Of a stretch of 64,000 nt of DNA, positions 44,799 to 52,296 are shown piece after piece. The stretch is taken from the NCBI GenBank assembly GCA_963836425.1, contig CAWIJJ010000008.1, positions 186,001 through 250,000 on the forward strand, given 5' to 3'. This DNA is from CAWIJJ01 sp963836425 (GTDB lineage: Bacteria; Acidobacteriota; Terriglobia; Bryobacterales; Bryobacteraceae). Made by a program: the position numbers and the translations under genes. Under the pieces are notes generated by a model. That model ran no database searches. It was given only the letters and a program-made list of their open reading frames with translations, and had not been told where the DNA came from. Numbering within the stretch: the first letter of the stretch is position 1; every line of letters starts with the position of its first letter.

Positions 44799-46190
44799 CT
44801 AGGATTCGAGTATGTACCCCTCCTCGCCGTGCATGCTGAGATCGAGTCCCTCGACTTCCTGTTCCTTGGTGACCCGGAGGCCGATGGCGGCGTCGCAAAT
44901 TTTCAAGATGATCAGAGTGCCGACGATCGCCAGAACCCACGAAATGCCGGCACCGAGGACCTGGTTGAGCACCTGCGCGGCGTTCCCGTCCACCAGGCCC
45001 AGGGGCGCCGGGCGTCCGGCGGAATCCTTAAGTGCGTCATTGACCGCGTTGGTGGCGAAGACGCCGGTCAGGATGGCGCCCAGCGTGCCGCCTGCGCCGT
45101 GGACTCCGAAGGCGTCCAGGGAATCGTCATACCCGAAGCGCGATTTGATCTTGCTCACCATGAAGTAGCAGACGATTCCGGCGGAGAACCCGATCACCAT
45201 GGCGGGCATAGGCTTTACGAAACCGGCTGCCGGGGTTATGGCGACAAGGCCGGCCACGCATCCGGAGATGCCGCCGAGCAGGCTGGGCTTTCCATGGCCG
45301 ATCCATTCCGCCAGGATCCAACCGAGTGTAGCCGCCGCGGCGCCGAAATGCGTGGCCACGAAGGCGCTGGTAGCAAGTCCGGACGCGGCGAGCGCGCTGC
45401 CCGCGTTGAACCCGAACCAGCCCACCCAGAGGAGGCACGCGCCGATGAAACTGATCACCAGGTTGTGCGGCTTCATGGAAGCGTGGGGAAATCCGAGGCG
45501 GTGGCCGAGGTACAGCGCGGTGACGAGAGCGGAAACTCCCGAGGTGATATGGACGACGGTGCCACCCGCGAAATCGAAGCTGGGAATGGTGCCTCCGGAG
45601 AAGGCGTTCAGGAATCCGCCCTTCCCCCATACCATGTGCGCCATCGGGAAGTAGACGAGCAGGCTCCACAGGACCGTGAACAACAGCATGGCGCTGAACT
45701 TCATGCGCTCGGCGAACGCGCCGGAAATCAGCGCCGGCGTAATGATGGCGAACATGAGCTGGTAGACCATGAAGGTCTGCTGCGGAATCGTGCCCGCGTA
45801 GTCCGGGTTCGGGGCGCTGCCCACGTTGTTGAGAAACATGTACCGGAGGTCCCCGATGAAGGGTGTGCCCTCGCCGAAGGCAAGGCTGTATCCGACCACG
45901 GCCCACAGCACGGTCACTACGGCCATCAGAATGAAGCTTTGCATCATCGTTCCGAGTACATTCTTCCGTCTGACCAGTCCGCCATAGAACAAGGCCAGGC
46001 CGGGGCCGGTCATCATGAGAACCAAGGCCGAACTCACCAGCATCCAGGCGTTATCGCCGGCGCTTTGGGCGGCTTTGGCCGCGGACTCCGCGGCATCGAG
46101 GCGAGCCGAAATGTCCGAAGCCGACTGCGCGAACATGGCGGACGCGAACAGTGAAAACAGAGCTACTACACGTGGAGCTTTCGTTTTCAT
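44799..46190 (-). CDS. amt: Ammonium transporter
   Basis: 463 residues: a cleavable signal peptide (residues ~6-22), a short linker, then 11 membrane helices of the Amt/Mep/Rh family. Visible markers are WMLVSSALVLMMTGPGLALFYGGLVR, the twin-histidine conducting pore regions (HITSGVSALV and DAFGVHGAGGTLG), and a cytoplasmic C-terminal tail with DDSLDAFGVHG. It moves ammonium or ammonia into the cell. It heads an operon with glnB and glnD; a promoter candidate stands at 46441-46469, leaving a ~240-base untranslated leader. Confidence 0.95.
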   Translation of the reverse strand: MKTKAPRVVALFSLFASAMFAQSASDISARLDAAESAAKAAQSAGDNAWMLVSSALVLMMTGPGLALFYGGLVRRKNVLGTMMQSFILMAVVTVLWAVVGYSLAFGEGTPFIGDLRYMFLNNVGSAPNPDYAGTIPQQTFMVYQLMFAIITPALISGAFAERMKFSAMLLFTVLWSLLVYFPMAHMVWGKGGFLNAFSGGTIPSFDFAGGTVVHITSGVSALVTALYLGHRLGFPHASMKPHNLVISFIGACLLWVGWFGFNAGSALAASGLATSAFVATHFGAAAATLGWILAEWIGHGKPSLLGGISGCVAGLVAITPAAGFVKPMPAMVIGFSAGIVCYFMVSKIKSRFGYDDSLDAFGVHGAGGTLGAILTGVFATNAVNDALKDSAGRPAPLGLVDGNAAQVLNQVLGAGISWVLAIVGTLIILKICDAAIGLRVTKEQEVEGLDLSMHGEEGYILES

Positions 46191-46440
46191 GCAAGGGGAC
46201 CTTTCACGATCTGGTGACTAAGCCATTGTCCCGCGAGGGGTTGGAGGGACCAAAGTGGAACTTTCTATGGAAGGGATTGAAACTTTTTATTCCGGGGAGA
46301 AAAGAAAAACCGCACCGGACCGGGCACCCGAGACTTACGGGGCCGATCCGATGCGGCTCGCCCAGGTTGGGCTAGGGATCCGGCGTCGGGCTGCCTGGTA
46401 TTCAACAGAATCAGGACAATCCTGGTCAGGTCCGCGTCCT

Positions 46441-46469
46441 ATTATTCCCTTACCAGAAAAGCCAGACAA
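46441..46469 (-). promoter_or_regulatory. Candidate sigma-70 promoter for amt-glnB-glnD
   Basis: On the minus strand TTGTCT (46464-46469), a 17-base spacer, and AATAAT (46441-46446; five of six consensus bases). It lies downstream of the U-run terminator of the upstream small RNA, so amt need not depend on read-through. Transcription would begin near 46434. No sigma-54 box was seen. Confidence 0.5.
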
Positions 46470-46515
46470 CTACCGCTACCATGATCCCTGGAGAGACCAT
46501 ATGAAACCGTTCTAC

Positions 46516-46671
46516 AAAAAAACCCCTCTGCAGCAACCAACAAGGGAAGAGTAGTGAGCTAAACCTGTTGCAAACACCGGCTCCCGCAAGCACGCTGTCC
46601 CTTCGGCTCACTCTTCTTCCGCCTGCCTGTTGCAGCAGAGGGCAGGTTTAAAAGGTTACTTCGCCAATTCA
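46516..46671 (-). ncRNA. Candidate structured small RNA with intrinsic terminator, upstream of amt
   Basis: Between a good promoter (46678-46706) and a T7 run (minus strand, 46516-46522) lies ~150 bases that fold into one long rod. Outer stem: 46523-46537 pairs with 46629-46642 (one mismatch), directly followed by the U-run as in an intrinsic terminator. Inner stem: 46545-46559 pairs with 46606-46620 (13 of 15). A 7x8 internal loop separates them; a ~46-base apical region remains. The rod with internal loops recalls 6S RNA, and CGGAAG/CCGAAG elements recall glutamine-riboswitch sequences, but the outer P1 helix of that riboswitch is missing, so identity is open. No coding ORF fits the same stretch. 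The rest of 46191-46807 has only promoter-like sites. Confidence 0.5.
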
Positions 46672-46677
46672 CCACCA

Positions 46678-46706
46678 TAAATAGCAACCGGACATCCATG
46701 TGTCAA
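46678..46706 (-). promoter_or_regulatory. Promoter of the candidate small RNA
   Basis: On the minus strand a perfect -35 box TTGACA (46701-46706), a 17-base spacer and TATTTA (46678-46683). The predicted transcript starts near 46671, about 25 bases before the outer stem of the RNA rod. Confidence 0.5.
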
Positions 46707-46807
46707 TCATTAAAAGGTCCTTTAGAATCAAATATTTTCTGCGGAATGGAGGTTACGAAAGTGTGGAGCTGTGGGCAAGCGGTGTGTCGCTATGACACAA
46801 TCGTCCC

Positions 46808-48157
46808 ATGATGGTGTTCCGGGCGCTGTTGGTGGCGGCATGCTGCATCCCTCTGGCGGCACAGGACGCCGCGGACGATCCGGTGACGCTTTCTACGGAC
46901 CACCCGCGCCTGCTGCTCCGGCCTTCGCGCCTGCGCCTGCTGCGCAGGGAGCGGGAGCGTACGTCGATGCGCTGGCAACAGTTCGACGCGCTCATCCAAG
47001 GCAACGCGCCGATGCCGGAACCAGGCATGGCGTACGCTCTTTACCACCAGGTGAGCGGCGACGCGGCGGCGTGCCGGAAAGCAGTGGAATGGGCCCTCGG
47101 ACCCGCGGCGGACCTGCGCCAGACAGCGCTGGTGTTCGACTGGTGCCAGGATGCGCTGACCGAGCCGCAGCGTCGCGAGCTGACCGCGCGCCTGTCCCGG
47201 GGCATCGCGCAACCGCCCGCCGATAACAGCGTGGCGACCGCGCGCGGGAGGGCCTTCGCCGCTATTGCCCTCTTCGACCACGTCCCGGAAGGGCCTCAAC
47301 GCGAATTGGAACGGCTGGCCAGGACGTGGTGGCGCGGAGACATCATCAAAAACCTGAAGGCCGGGAAGCTGGTGGTGAAGAGGGACGATGCCTATCCGCT
47401 ATACGAACTGCTGCACGCCATGCGGGACAACACCAACCTGGACCTTCGCGAGTCGGACGGACAGTTCTTCAAGGAATACCCAATCGAACACCTGCTGAGC
47501 CACTACCCGGCGGCCTATGCAGGTCCTGAAACCGAATACCGCATCGGGGCGAAAAGCAGAATTGGGGAACCCGACCTGAGCGCCGCGTCGTTATCCCGGG
47601 CCGCTGAACTGGCCATGGTGGCCTTCGACACTAACGGTGCGGAGAGCCAGGTTTTGCAGGGATGGCTGATGCATGACCGCTTCATCCTGAAGAGCACCTT
47701 CGGAGCGCCCTACGAATTTCTGTGGGCCAACCCTTATCAACCGGGTCTTAGCTATTATCACGTGCCGCTGGTTTACTACAACCCGGATTTCGGCACTCTT
47801 TTCATCCGGTCCACGTGGGACGAAACCGCGCGGTGGTTCGGATTGTTCGAAGGCACGATGCAGCTTTTCGAGGATGGGAAACTGAGCTCGGTGGGGCCGC
47901 AGCAGATGGTTGCACCGCTATCGCTGACCGAGGCCGTAGTTTGCTTTGGCCAGACCGGCAGACAGTTCCGGCTGAAGTTGGACGAGGAGCAGGGAGTCTT
48001 CGTGCTCGGACTGCACCCGAACTCGGCCTACGAGGTGGAGATCGACGACGAAGAAATCTTCGAACTTCAAACCGACCGCGGCGGGATCCTGGCGCTGCTG
48101 GACGTGCCGCGGCAGCGCGAAGTGGGTGTCCGCATCCGCGAGTCGAGCTCGCAGTAA
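46808..48157 (+). CDS. Secreted heparinase II/III-like protein
   Basis: 449 residues with a signal peptide (MVFRALLVAACCIPLAAQ). The mature N-terminus STDHPRLLLRPSRLRLLRRERE is the usual opening of the alpha-toroid domain of heparinase II/III and related polysaccharide lyases, followed by alpha-helical repeats to ~residue 290; the C-terminal part (LSYYHVPLVYYNPDFGTLFIRSTWDE, then beta strands) resembles the beta-sandwich half. The chain is shorter than classical lyases (~600-700), and the catalytic Tyr/His set cannot be assigned. Either a reduced polysaccharide lyase or a glycan-binding relative. Confidence 0.6.
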   Translation: MMVFRALLVAACCIPLAAQDAADDPVTLSTDHPRLLLRPSRLRLLRRERERTSMRWQQFDALIQGNAPMPEPGMAYALYHQVSGDAAACRKAVEWALGPAADLRQTALVFDWCQDALTEPQRRELTARLSRGIAQPPADNSVATARGRAFAAIALFDHVPEGPQRELERLARTWWRGDIIKNLKAGKLVVKRDDAYPLYELLHAMRDNTNLDLRESDGQFFKEYPIEHLLSHYPAAYAGPETEYRIGAKSRIGEPDLSAASLSRAAELAMVAFDTNGAESQVLQGWLMHDRFILKSTFGAPYEFLWANPYQPGLSYYHVPLVYYNPDFGTLFIRSTWDETARWFGLFEGTMQLFEDGKLSSVGPQQMVAPLSLTEAVVCFGQTGRQFRLKLDEEQGVFVLGLHPNSAYEVEIDDEEIFELQTDRGGILALLDVPRQREVGVRIRESSSQ

Positions 48158-48165
48158 AGGCCGGA

Positions 48166-49158
48166 TCAGAAGGCCCAGCGCCAGATGCTGGCGCCGACGG
48201 TGTACCCGGCGCCTACGGCTGCAAACAGGACGATGTCGCCCTTCCTCAGTTTGCCCTGGGCGATCGCGTCGCGCGTAGCCAGGGGGATAGTCCCGGCCGT
48301 GGTGTTGCCGTAACGATCGATATTGATCAGCACGCGCTCGCGAGGAATTCCGAGCCGTTCGGAGGCCGCGTTGATGATGCGCAGGTTTGCCTGGTGGGGG
48401 ATCATCACCGAAACGTCGTCCACTGTGAGTCCATTGCGCGCGAGCAGGTCGCGGGAAGCTTCGTACATTTTCCGCACAGCGTATTTGAAAACCTGCTGGC
48501 CTTCCTGCTTGACGAAGTGAAGCCGCTGGTCGACGGTTTCACGGGAGGCGGGGAGGCGGCTCCCGCCGGCCGGCATTTTGAGGAAATCGCCGCCCGAGCC
48601 ATCCACCTCGCCGACAAAATCGATGAAGCCGCAGTCTTCGCCATCGTCACAAGGTTCGAGGAGCATGGCCCCGGCGCCATCGCCGAAGAGCACGCAGGTA
48701 GAGCGGTCCGTATAGTCGATGATGCGGCTCATGGTGTCGGCTCCGATGACCAGCACCTTCGGCGCCGAGCCTCCGGCCACCAGGTGAGCGCCGGTGGCGA
48801 GGCCGTACACAAAGCCCGAACAGGCGGCGATGAGGTCAAAGCCCCAGGCGCCGCGGGCGCCGAGCCCGTTTTGCACCAGGCAGGCCGTAGACGGGAACAT
48901 CATGTCCGGAGTGACGGTGCAAACGATGATCGTGGCGAGATCGGAAGCGTCGATGCCGCGCTGAGCGAGCGCGCAACGGGCCGCTTCAATGGCCATGTCG
49001 GAGGTTGCGACATCGGGCGCCGCAATGTGGCGCTCGCGGATGCCGACGCGATCCATGATCCATTGATCGGAGGTCTCGACCAGCTTTTCGAGGTCTTTGT
49101 TGGTGAGTACGTCGGGTGGAGTGTAGCATCCGAGCGCAGTGATTTTTGCCTTGGGCAA
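48166..49158 (-). CDS. fabH: Beta-ketoacyl-ACP synthase III
   Basis: 330 residues. Starts fatty-acid synthesis by condensing an acyl-CoA with malonyl-ACP. The catalytic triad is complete: Cys113 (IAACSGF), His255 (IPHQANLR) and Asn285 (YGNTTAGT); the dimer motif FGDGAGAMLL is present. The first codon is TTG at 49158, giving MPKAKITALGCYTPP; no ATG is available nearby and AGGACA stands about 10 bases upstream. It is not in a fab cluster here. Confidence 0.93.
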   Translation of the reverse strand: MPKAKITALGCYTPPDVLTNKDLEKLVETSDQWIMDRVGIRERHIAAPDVATSDMAIEAARCALAQRGIDASDLATIIVCTVTPDMMFPSTACLVQNGLGARGAWGFDLIAACSGFVYGLATGAHLVAGGSAPKVLVIGADTMSRIIDYTDRSTCVLFGDGAGAMLLEPCDDGEDCGFIDFVGEVDGSGGDFLKMPAGGSRLPASRETVDQRLHFVKQEGQQVFKYAVRKMYEASRDLLARNGLTVDDVSVMIPHQANLRIINAASERLGIPRERVLINIDRYGNTTAGTIPLATRDAIAQGKLRKGDIVLFAAVGAGYTVGASIWRWAF

Positions 49159-49285
49159 GTGGGTGGTTGTCCTCTTAAGAATTCAGAGTAACGCATCCGG
49201 CAGTGGAAACTGAAGGGCGCGCCATCCGTGCCACCGCGAGGCCGGCCGGCGCCCAGTACGGAGGCGCGGTAAATTAGAGAAACGG

Positions 49286-49999
49286 ATGCTTTCCGAATAT
49301 CAGAGTTCCCTCTTTTTCGAGACGCCGGAGGAAATGTTCGCGCGGGTTTTTCGTGAACTGAAACCGCGTACGGCGGTACCCAGGCTGCGGGTGGAATTTC
49401 GGGAATTCGCGAATGCCGACTGTTTTGTGCGGCTGGAGGAGGGGGAATTGCACGTGCGCATTTCCGACCTGTTGGCGGGAGCTCCGGGACCTGTTATGGA
49501 AGCCCTGGCCCACATTCTACTGGGTAAGCTCTACCGCAAGCCGGTGGGCAAGATCTTTGCGCAACGGTACCGTTTGTATCTCAACCGGCGGGATGTGCGG
49601 CGTCAGGCGCAACTGGTAAAACAGATTCGCGGGCGGAAGTTTATTTCGGGACCCGAGGGGGCGCAATATAATCTCGAGGAGATTTTCGAGCGTTTGAACG
49701 GCTTATATTTCAACGGGCTGATGGGACGGCCGCAGCTTGGCTGGAGCCGGAGAGCGTCACGGAGCATGCTGGGCCATTTCGACCCGTCGCACAATGCGAT
49801 CATCATCAACCGGATTTTCGACCGGCCGGAGGCGCCGCTGGCTGCGCTTGAATATGTGATGTTCCACGAAATGTTGCACTTACAGTTTCCGGTGGAGCAT
49901 GGGGGAAAGCGCCGGCGCGTGCATACGCGGGAATTCCGCGAAGCGGAGAAGAGGTTTCCAGGCCTCCGGGAGGCGAAGGAGCTATTGAAAGGGCTTTAA
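49286..49999 (+). CDS. SprT-like zinc metallopeptidase with a degenerate N-terminal duplicate
   Basis: 237 residues. The C-terminal half (~130-237) is a SprT-like domain with the zinc site H194-E-M-L-H198 and a probable third ligand His213 (RRVHTREF), like the eukaryotic Spartan protease domain and bacterial M48-type relatives. The N-terminal half (~12-88) aligns with it segment by segment (MFARVFRELKP to IFERLNGLYFN; APGPVMEALAHILLG to APLAALEYVMFHEMLH), but HExxH is changed to HILLG. So one domain has lost its catalytic residues. No signal peptide; probably cytoplasmic. Confidence 0.78.
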   Translation: MLSEYQSSLFFETPEEMFARVFRELKPRTAVPRLRVEFREFANADCFVRLEEGELHVRISDLLAGAPGPVMEALAHILLGKLYRKPVGKIFAQRYRLYLNRRDVRRQAQLVKQIRGRKFISGPEGAQYNLEEIFERLNGLYFNGLMGRPQLGWSRRASRSMLGHFDPSHNAIIINRIFDRPEAPLAALEYVMFHEMLHLQFPVEHGGKRRRVHTREFREAEKRFPGLREAKELLKGL

Positions 50000-50006
50000 C
50001 GGTCCG

Positions 50007-50585
50007 TCAGGCTCCGACGGGCATAGCCGCGGGAACCAGGTGCCGCAATTCGATGCGCATTACGTCGAAGGTGCGGATCAGGACGGAGGCGTCGACGCCG
50101 CAGATGCCGAGGCGGTAGAACATCAATCGGGCATAGACCAGGAGCAGGGCGGTCGCAAAGGTGACCTGGCTGCGGATGAGGATGGTGGCGAGTTCAGGCC
50201 GGTCGCGGCGGGACTGGATCATCAGCAGTTTGACGGCGCCGCAAACGCGGCCGAAGTCGGAGCTCAGGCAGCGGAGGTACCCGCTGAAAATCTGGCACCG
50301 CTGGGCGCGCAGGCGGGTGGCCATGCCGGATGTGAAGCCGGGTTGCGACTGCAGGAAGGTCAGGTCTTTTCCATCCAGCAGCCGGAGCATCGGGCGATAC
50401 CGCTCCAGGGACAGGTCGTCGATCCACTCGGCGGTGACCGGGAGAATCCGACCGGCGGATCCGATTTTACGGAAAACCGCCCAAAGTGCCGCAATCAACG
50501 CCAGAGCCAAGGATTGTTGCGATGAGAATGACGAGATCCATAGTCGCTCAAGGTTGAATATAAACGGATGGACGATCAAAAGCAA
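50007..50585 (-). CDS. Hypothetical membrane-associated protein
   Basis: Up to 192 residues; the only start for the full frame is TTG, so the true start is uncertain. An N-terminal hydrophobic segment (LALALIAALWAVF) is followed by a helical region (EWIDDLSLERYRPMLRLLDGKDLTFLQSQPG, then RLRAQRCQIFSGYLRCLSSDFGRVC) and a second hydrophobic stretch (ATALLLVYARLMFYRLG). No family recognised. It converges with the SprT-like gene at a 7-base gap. Codon bias resembles its neighbours, so it is probably real. Confidence 0.55.
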   Translation of the reverse strand: MLLIVHPFIFNLERLWISSFSSQQSLALALIAALWAVFRKIGSAGRILPVTAEWIDDLSLERYRPMLRLLDGKDLTFLQSQPGFTSGMATRLRAQRCQIFSGYLRCLSSDFGRVCGAVKLLMIQSRRDRPELATILIRSQVTFATALLLVYARLMFYRLGICGVDASVLIRTFDVMRIELRHLVPAAMPVGA

Positions 50586-50632
50586 GGCACGGTCCAGTAA
50601 TATTAGTACCTATTAACCAAAGTCAGTATCCC

Positions 50633-51406
50633 TTATTTCCCGCCGACCTTCAACAGAGTGGCGTTAAGAGCGTCCAGTTTGAAGAGGATGCGCTCTTCCT
50701 GCTCGGGGGTGAAATGGGGAAGGCTCACTTTCACTTCTTCGCCCTTCGGGCTCAACAGGAAGAACCAGGCAAAGGTGCAGGCAGCGCCGAAGCCGACAAG
50801 TGCAGTATCCACCGGAGTGAGCACGGATTGGCCGAACACGCTCTTTAACAAACTGGTAAACGTGCTGCTCAGGAAGAACGCCGTGAAGAGGCCGGCGTGG
50901 ACGAGAACGTTGCGGCCGAGTGGAACGGGGTAACGGCTCAGAAAGATGAGCAGAAGCAGCAAAAAGACCACCAAACCGAAGGTTATGCCGCGATCAACGG
51001 CTAAAACGTAAAAGAACCCTTTGGACTTGAGCGGTGTAGCGGGGGTGATCTTCGGGAGGAGCGAGACCAGCGAAACAACGGCGGAAACGATGATGCCTGC
51101 GTACAGGAACCACCGGCCCAAGGTTCGGAGACCAGCGTACTTCTCCAGGACCAATCCGACGAGTTCCCTGACCACCAGCAGATAGAACGACCAGACTATA
51201 AAAGTCGTTGCCAAAAAATACCAGGCATACCAAGTCGCCGTGGCGTCAGCCACGAGGGCGACGGACAGATTGAAGACTCGGAACGCAAAGTAGAGAAAGA
51301 AGATTCGATAACGGCGATCGAGGTTGGTGCGAACCAACTTGGCCACGACCAGGGACGTACCCAGCAAAGAAAGCAGCGTCGGGTATACGAACGATGGAGC
51401 GGCCAT
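50633..51406 (-). CDS. Seven-helix membrane protein of unknown function
   Basis: 257 residues, ATG start, with about seven membrane helices evenly spaced and a soluble acidic C-terminus (SPKGEEVKVSLPHFTPEQEERILFKLDALNATLLKVGGK) that looks coiled. No family is recognised from sequence. It is followed by the TTG-start hypothetical after 47 bases, perhaps the same transcript. Confidence 0.68.
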   Translation of the reverse strand: MAAPSFVYPTLLSLLGTSLVVAKLVRTNLDRRYRIFFLYFAFRVFNLSVALVADATATWYAWYFLATTFIVWSFYLLVVRELVGLVLEKYAGLRTLGRWFLYAGIIVSAVVSLVSLLPKITPATPLKSKGFFYVLAVDRGITFGLVVFLLLLLIFLSRYPVPLGRNVLVHAGLFTAFFLSSTFTSLLKSVFGQSVLTPVDTALVGFGAACTFAWFFLLSPKGEEVKVSLPHFTPEQEERILFKLDALNATLLKVGGK

Positions 51407-51478
51407 ACAGATGTCTCGTGTCCGATTTTAGCACCGGGCCGCTCGATCGTCCCTTAGAATTCGCGCAACAGCCGTTTA

Positions 51479-51592
51479 TTAGCGGACCCACGGGCACGGA
51501 TCGCACTGCGGCGAGGGAATGTCCTGTTTGTTGGTCGGCTTGGCAGCCAGGAAAGAGAAAGCGAGGAGAGCGAGCACGACGAGCTTTTTCAT
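51479..51592 (-). CDS. 37-residue secreted peptide with CxxC tail
   Basis: Starts at ATG 51592 with AAAGGAC eight bases upstream and stops at TAA 51479-51481. Residues 1-17 form a small signal peptide (MKKLVVLALLAFSFLAA); the remaining ~20 residues are KPTNKQDIPSPQ then CDPCPWVR. The two cysteines could form a disulfide or bind metal. It has its own promoter-like region with an inverted repeat (51634-51666). Function is unknown; a signal peptide or bacteriocin-like peptide is possible. Confidence 0.6.
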   Translation of the reverse strand: MKKLVVLALLAFSFLAAKPTNKQDIPSPQCDPCPWVR

Positions 51593-51633
51593 TTTAAAGT
51601 CCTTTCAGCTCTTTTTTTCTTCTGAGCTTCGGT

Positions 51634-51666
51634 ACTATACTAGAGCGGACCTTACCGTCATAAGGT
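51634..51666 (-). promoter_or_regulatory. Promoter with overlapping inverted-repeat operator for the 37-residue peptide
   Basis: On the minus strand TATAGT (51634-51639) or the overlapping TAGTAT gives a -10 box. ACCTTA and TAAGGT (51649-51654, 51661-51666) form a perfect inverted repeat with a 6-base gap across the -35 position. Such placement would let a dimeric repressor block transcription; an XRE/S24-type regulator is encoded about 1.4 kb away, but a link is not shown. Confidence 0.4.
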
Positions 51667-51733
51667 AATTTCCTTAAAAAAATTCCGAAAGTAGAACGCG
51701 AGTTTTGAGACGAAAGGGTTACGGACAAAAGAA

Positions 51734-51865
51734 ATGCCTAGGTATTTATACTTAGCTCCGGCGAATTTCAACACCGTGCCGCGACGGCTTTGCCCGGCCT
51801 TGGGGTGCATGGTGCCGTCCGGGACAACCGCCTTCGTTTACACTATCTTGGAGGGTTTATACTAG
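51734..51865 (+). CDS. Possible 43-residue leader ORF
   Basis: ATG 51734 (MPRYLYLAPANFNTVPRR) to TAG 51863-51865. GGAGGG stands at its very end, just ahead of the recognisable part of the next ORF in another frame. It may be a leader peptide coupling translation, or the true N-terminus of that gene cut off by a frameshift. No family resemblance. Confidence 0.22.
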   Translation: MPRYLYLAPANFNTVPRRLCPALGCMVPSGTTAFVYTILEGLY

Positions 51866-52296
51866 TCTGGTTGGGACAAGAGCTCAGGTCGCGAAACGAT
51901 CCGGCGGGGCGAAGCCTGCAGCGTATCCTCTCCGGAATACAGAGTTCATTCGGACAGTTGGCTTACTTAGCCTCGTTAAGGGATAACGTTAGCGGCCGGT
52001 ACTCTCATACCTCGCTCGAAGGCGTCTTAGATGCAGACGATGCCGACCGGGCGCTGTGCCACACTCACCACCAGGTGTTTTCGCGGTGGCTCAATTTTGG
52101 GCTGGAAGAGCAGATGAATGATCTCGATGACTATTTGAATTCGGGCAGAAATTCCGTCATTCCCTCGAATTATGAAGACTTGATTCCGCGGACGGCGCGG
52201 CCGGTTGAACGGCAACTATATGTCACAGACCTGGAGACGGTGCTGGAGTTGATGCGGCCCGGCCGGGCCGGTCGTTTCCCCCGGCAAGAATCATAG
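51790..52296 (+). CDS. Conserved-looking hypothetical protein paired with an XRE/S24 regulator
   Basis: 168 codons from TTG 51790; protein-like sequence begins near residue 24 (LVWLGQELRSRNDPAGRSLQRILSGIQS). It is followed by LASLRDNVSGRYSHTSLEGVLDADDADRALCHTHHQVFSRWLNFGLEEQMNDLDDYL and ends near LYVTDLETVLELMRPG. It is helical, soluble and His/Asp-rich. I have seen a similar gene pattern next to regulators in Acidobacteriota, but I cannot name the family. The start is unclear: no ATG, and GGAGGG lies 15 bases before a TTG at 51871. The 3' end overlaps the convergent regulator by 74 bases. Confidence 0.6.
   Translation: MPGLGVHGAVRDNRLRLHYLGGFILVWLGQELRSRNDPAGRSLQRILSGIQSSFGQLAYLASLRDNVSGRYSHTSLEGVLDADDADRALCHTHHQVFSRWLNFGLEEQMNDLDDYLNSGRNSVIPSNYEDLIPRTARPVERQLYVTDLETVLELMRPGRAGRFPRQES

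Noticed and set aside
44775..46154. 459-codon plus-strand frame antisense to amt
   Set aside because: Polar, repetitive shadow composition; amt is certain.
46255..46554. 99-codon plus-strand ORF upstream of amt
   Set aside because: It runs antisense through the amt promoter and RNA terminator, has no ribosome site and no protein-like pattern.
46593..46649. Firm call of a glutamine (glnA-type) riboswitch
   Set aside because: The internal CGGAAG and CCGAAG elements match, but no partner strand for helix P1 was found.
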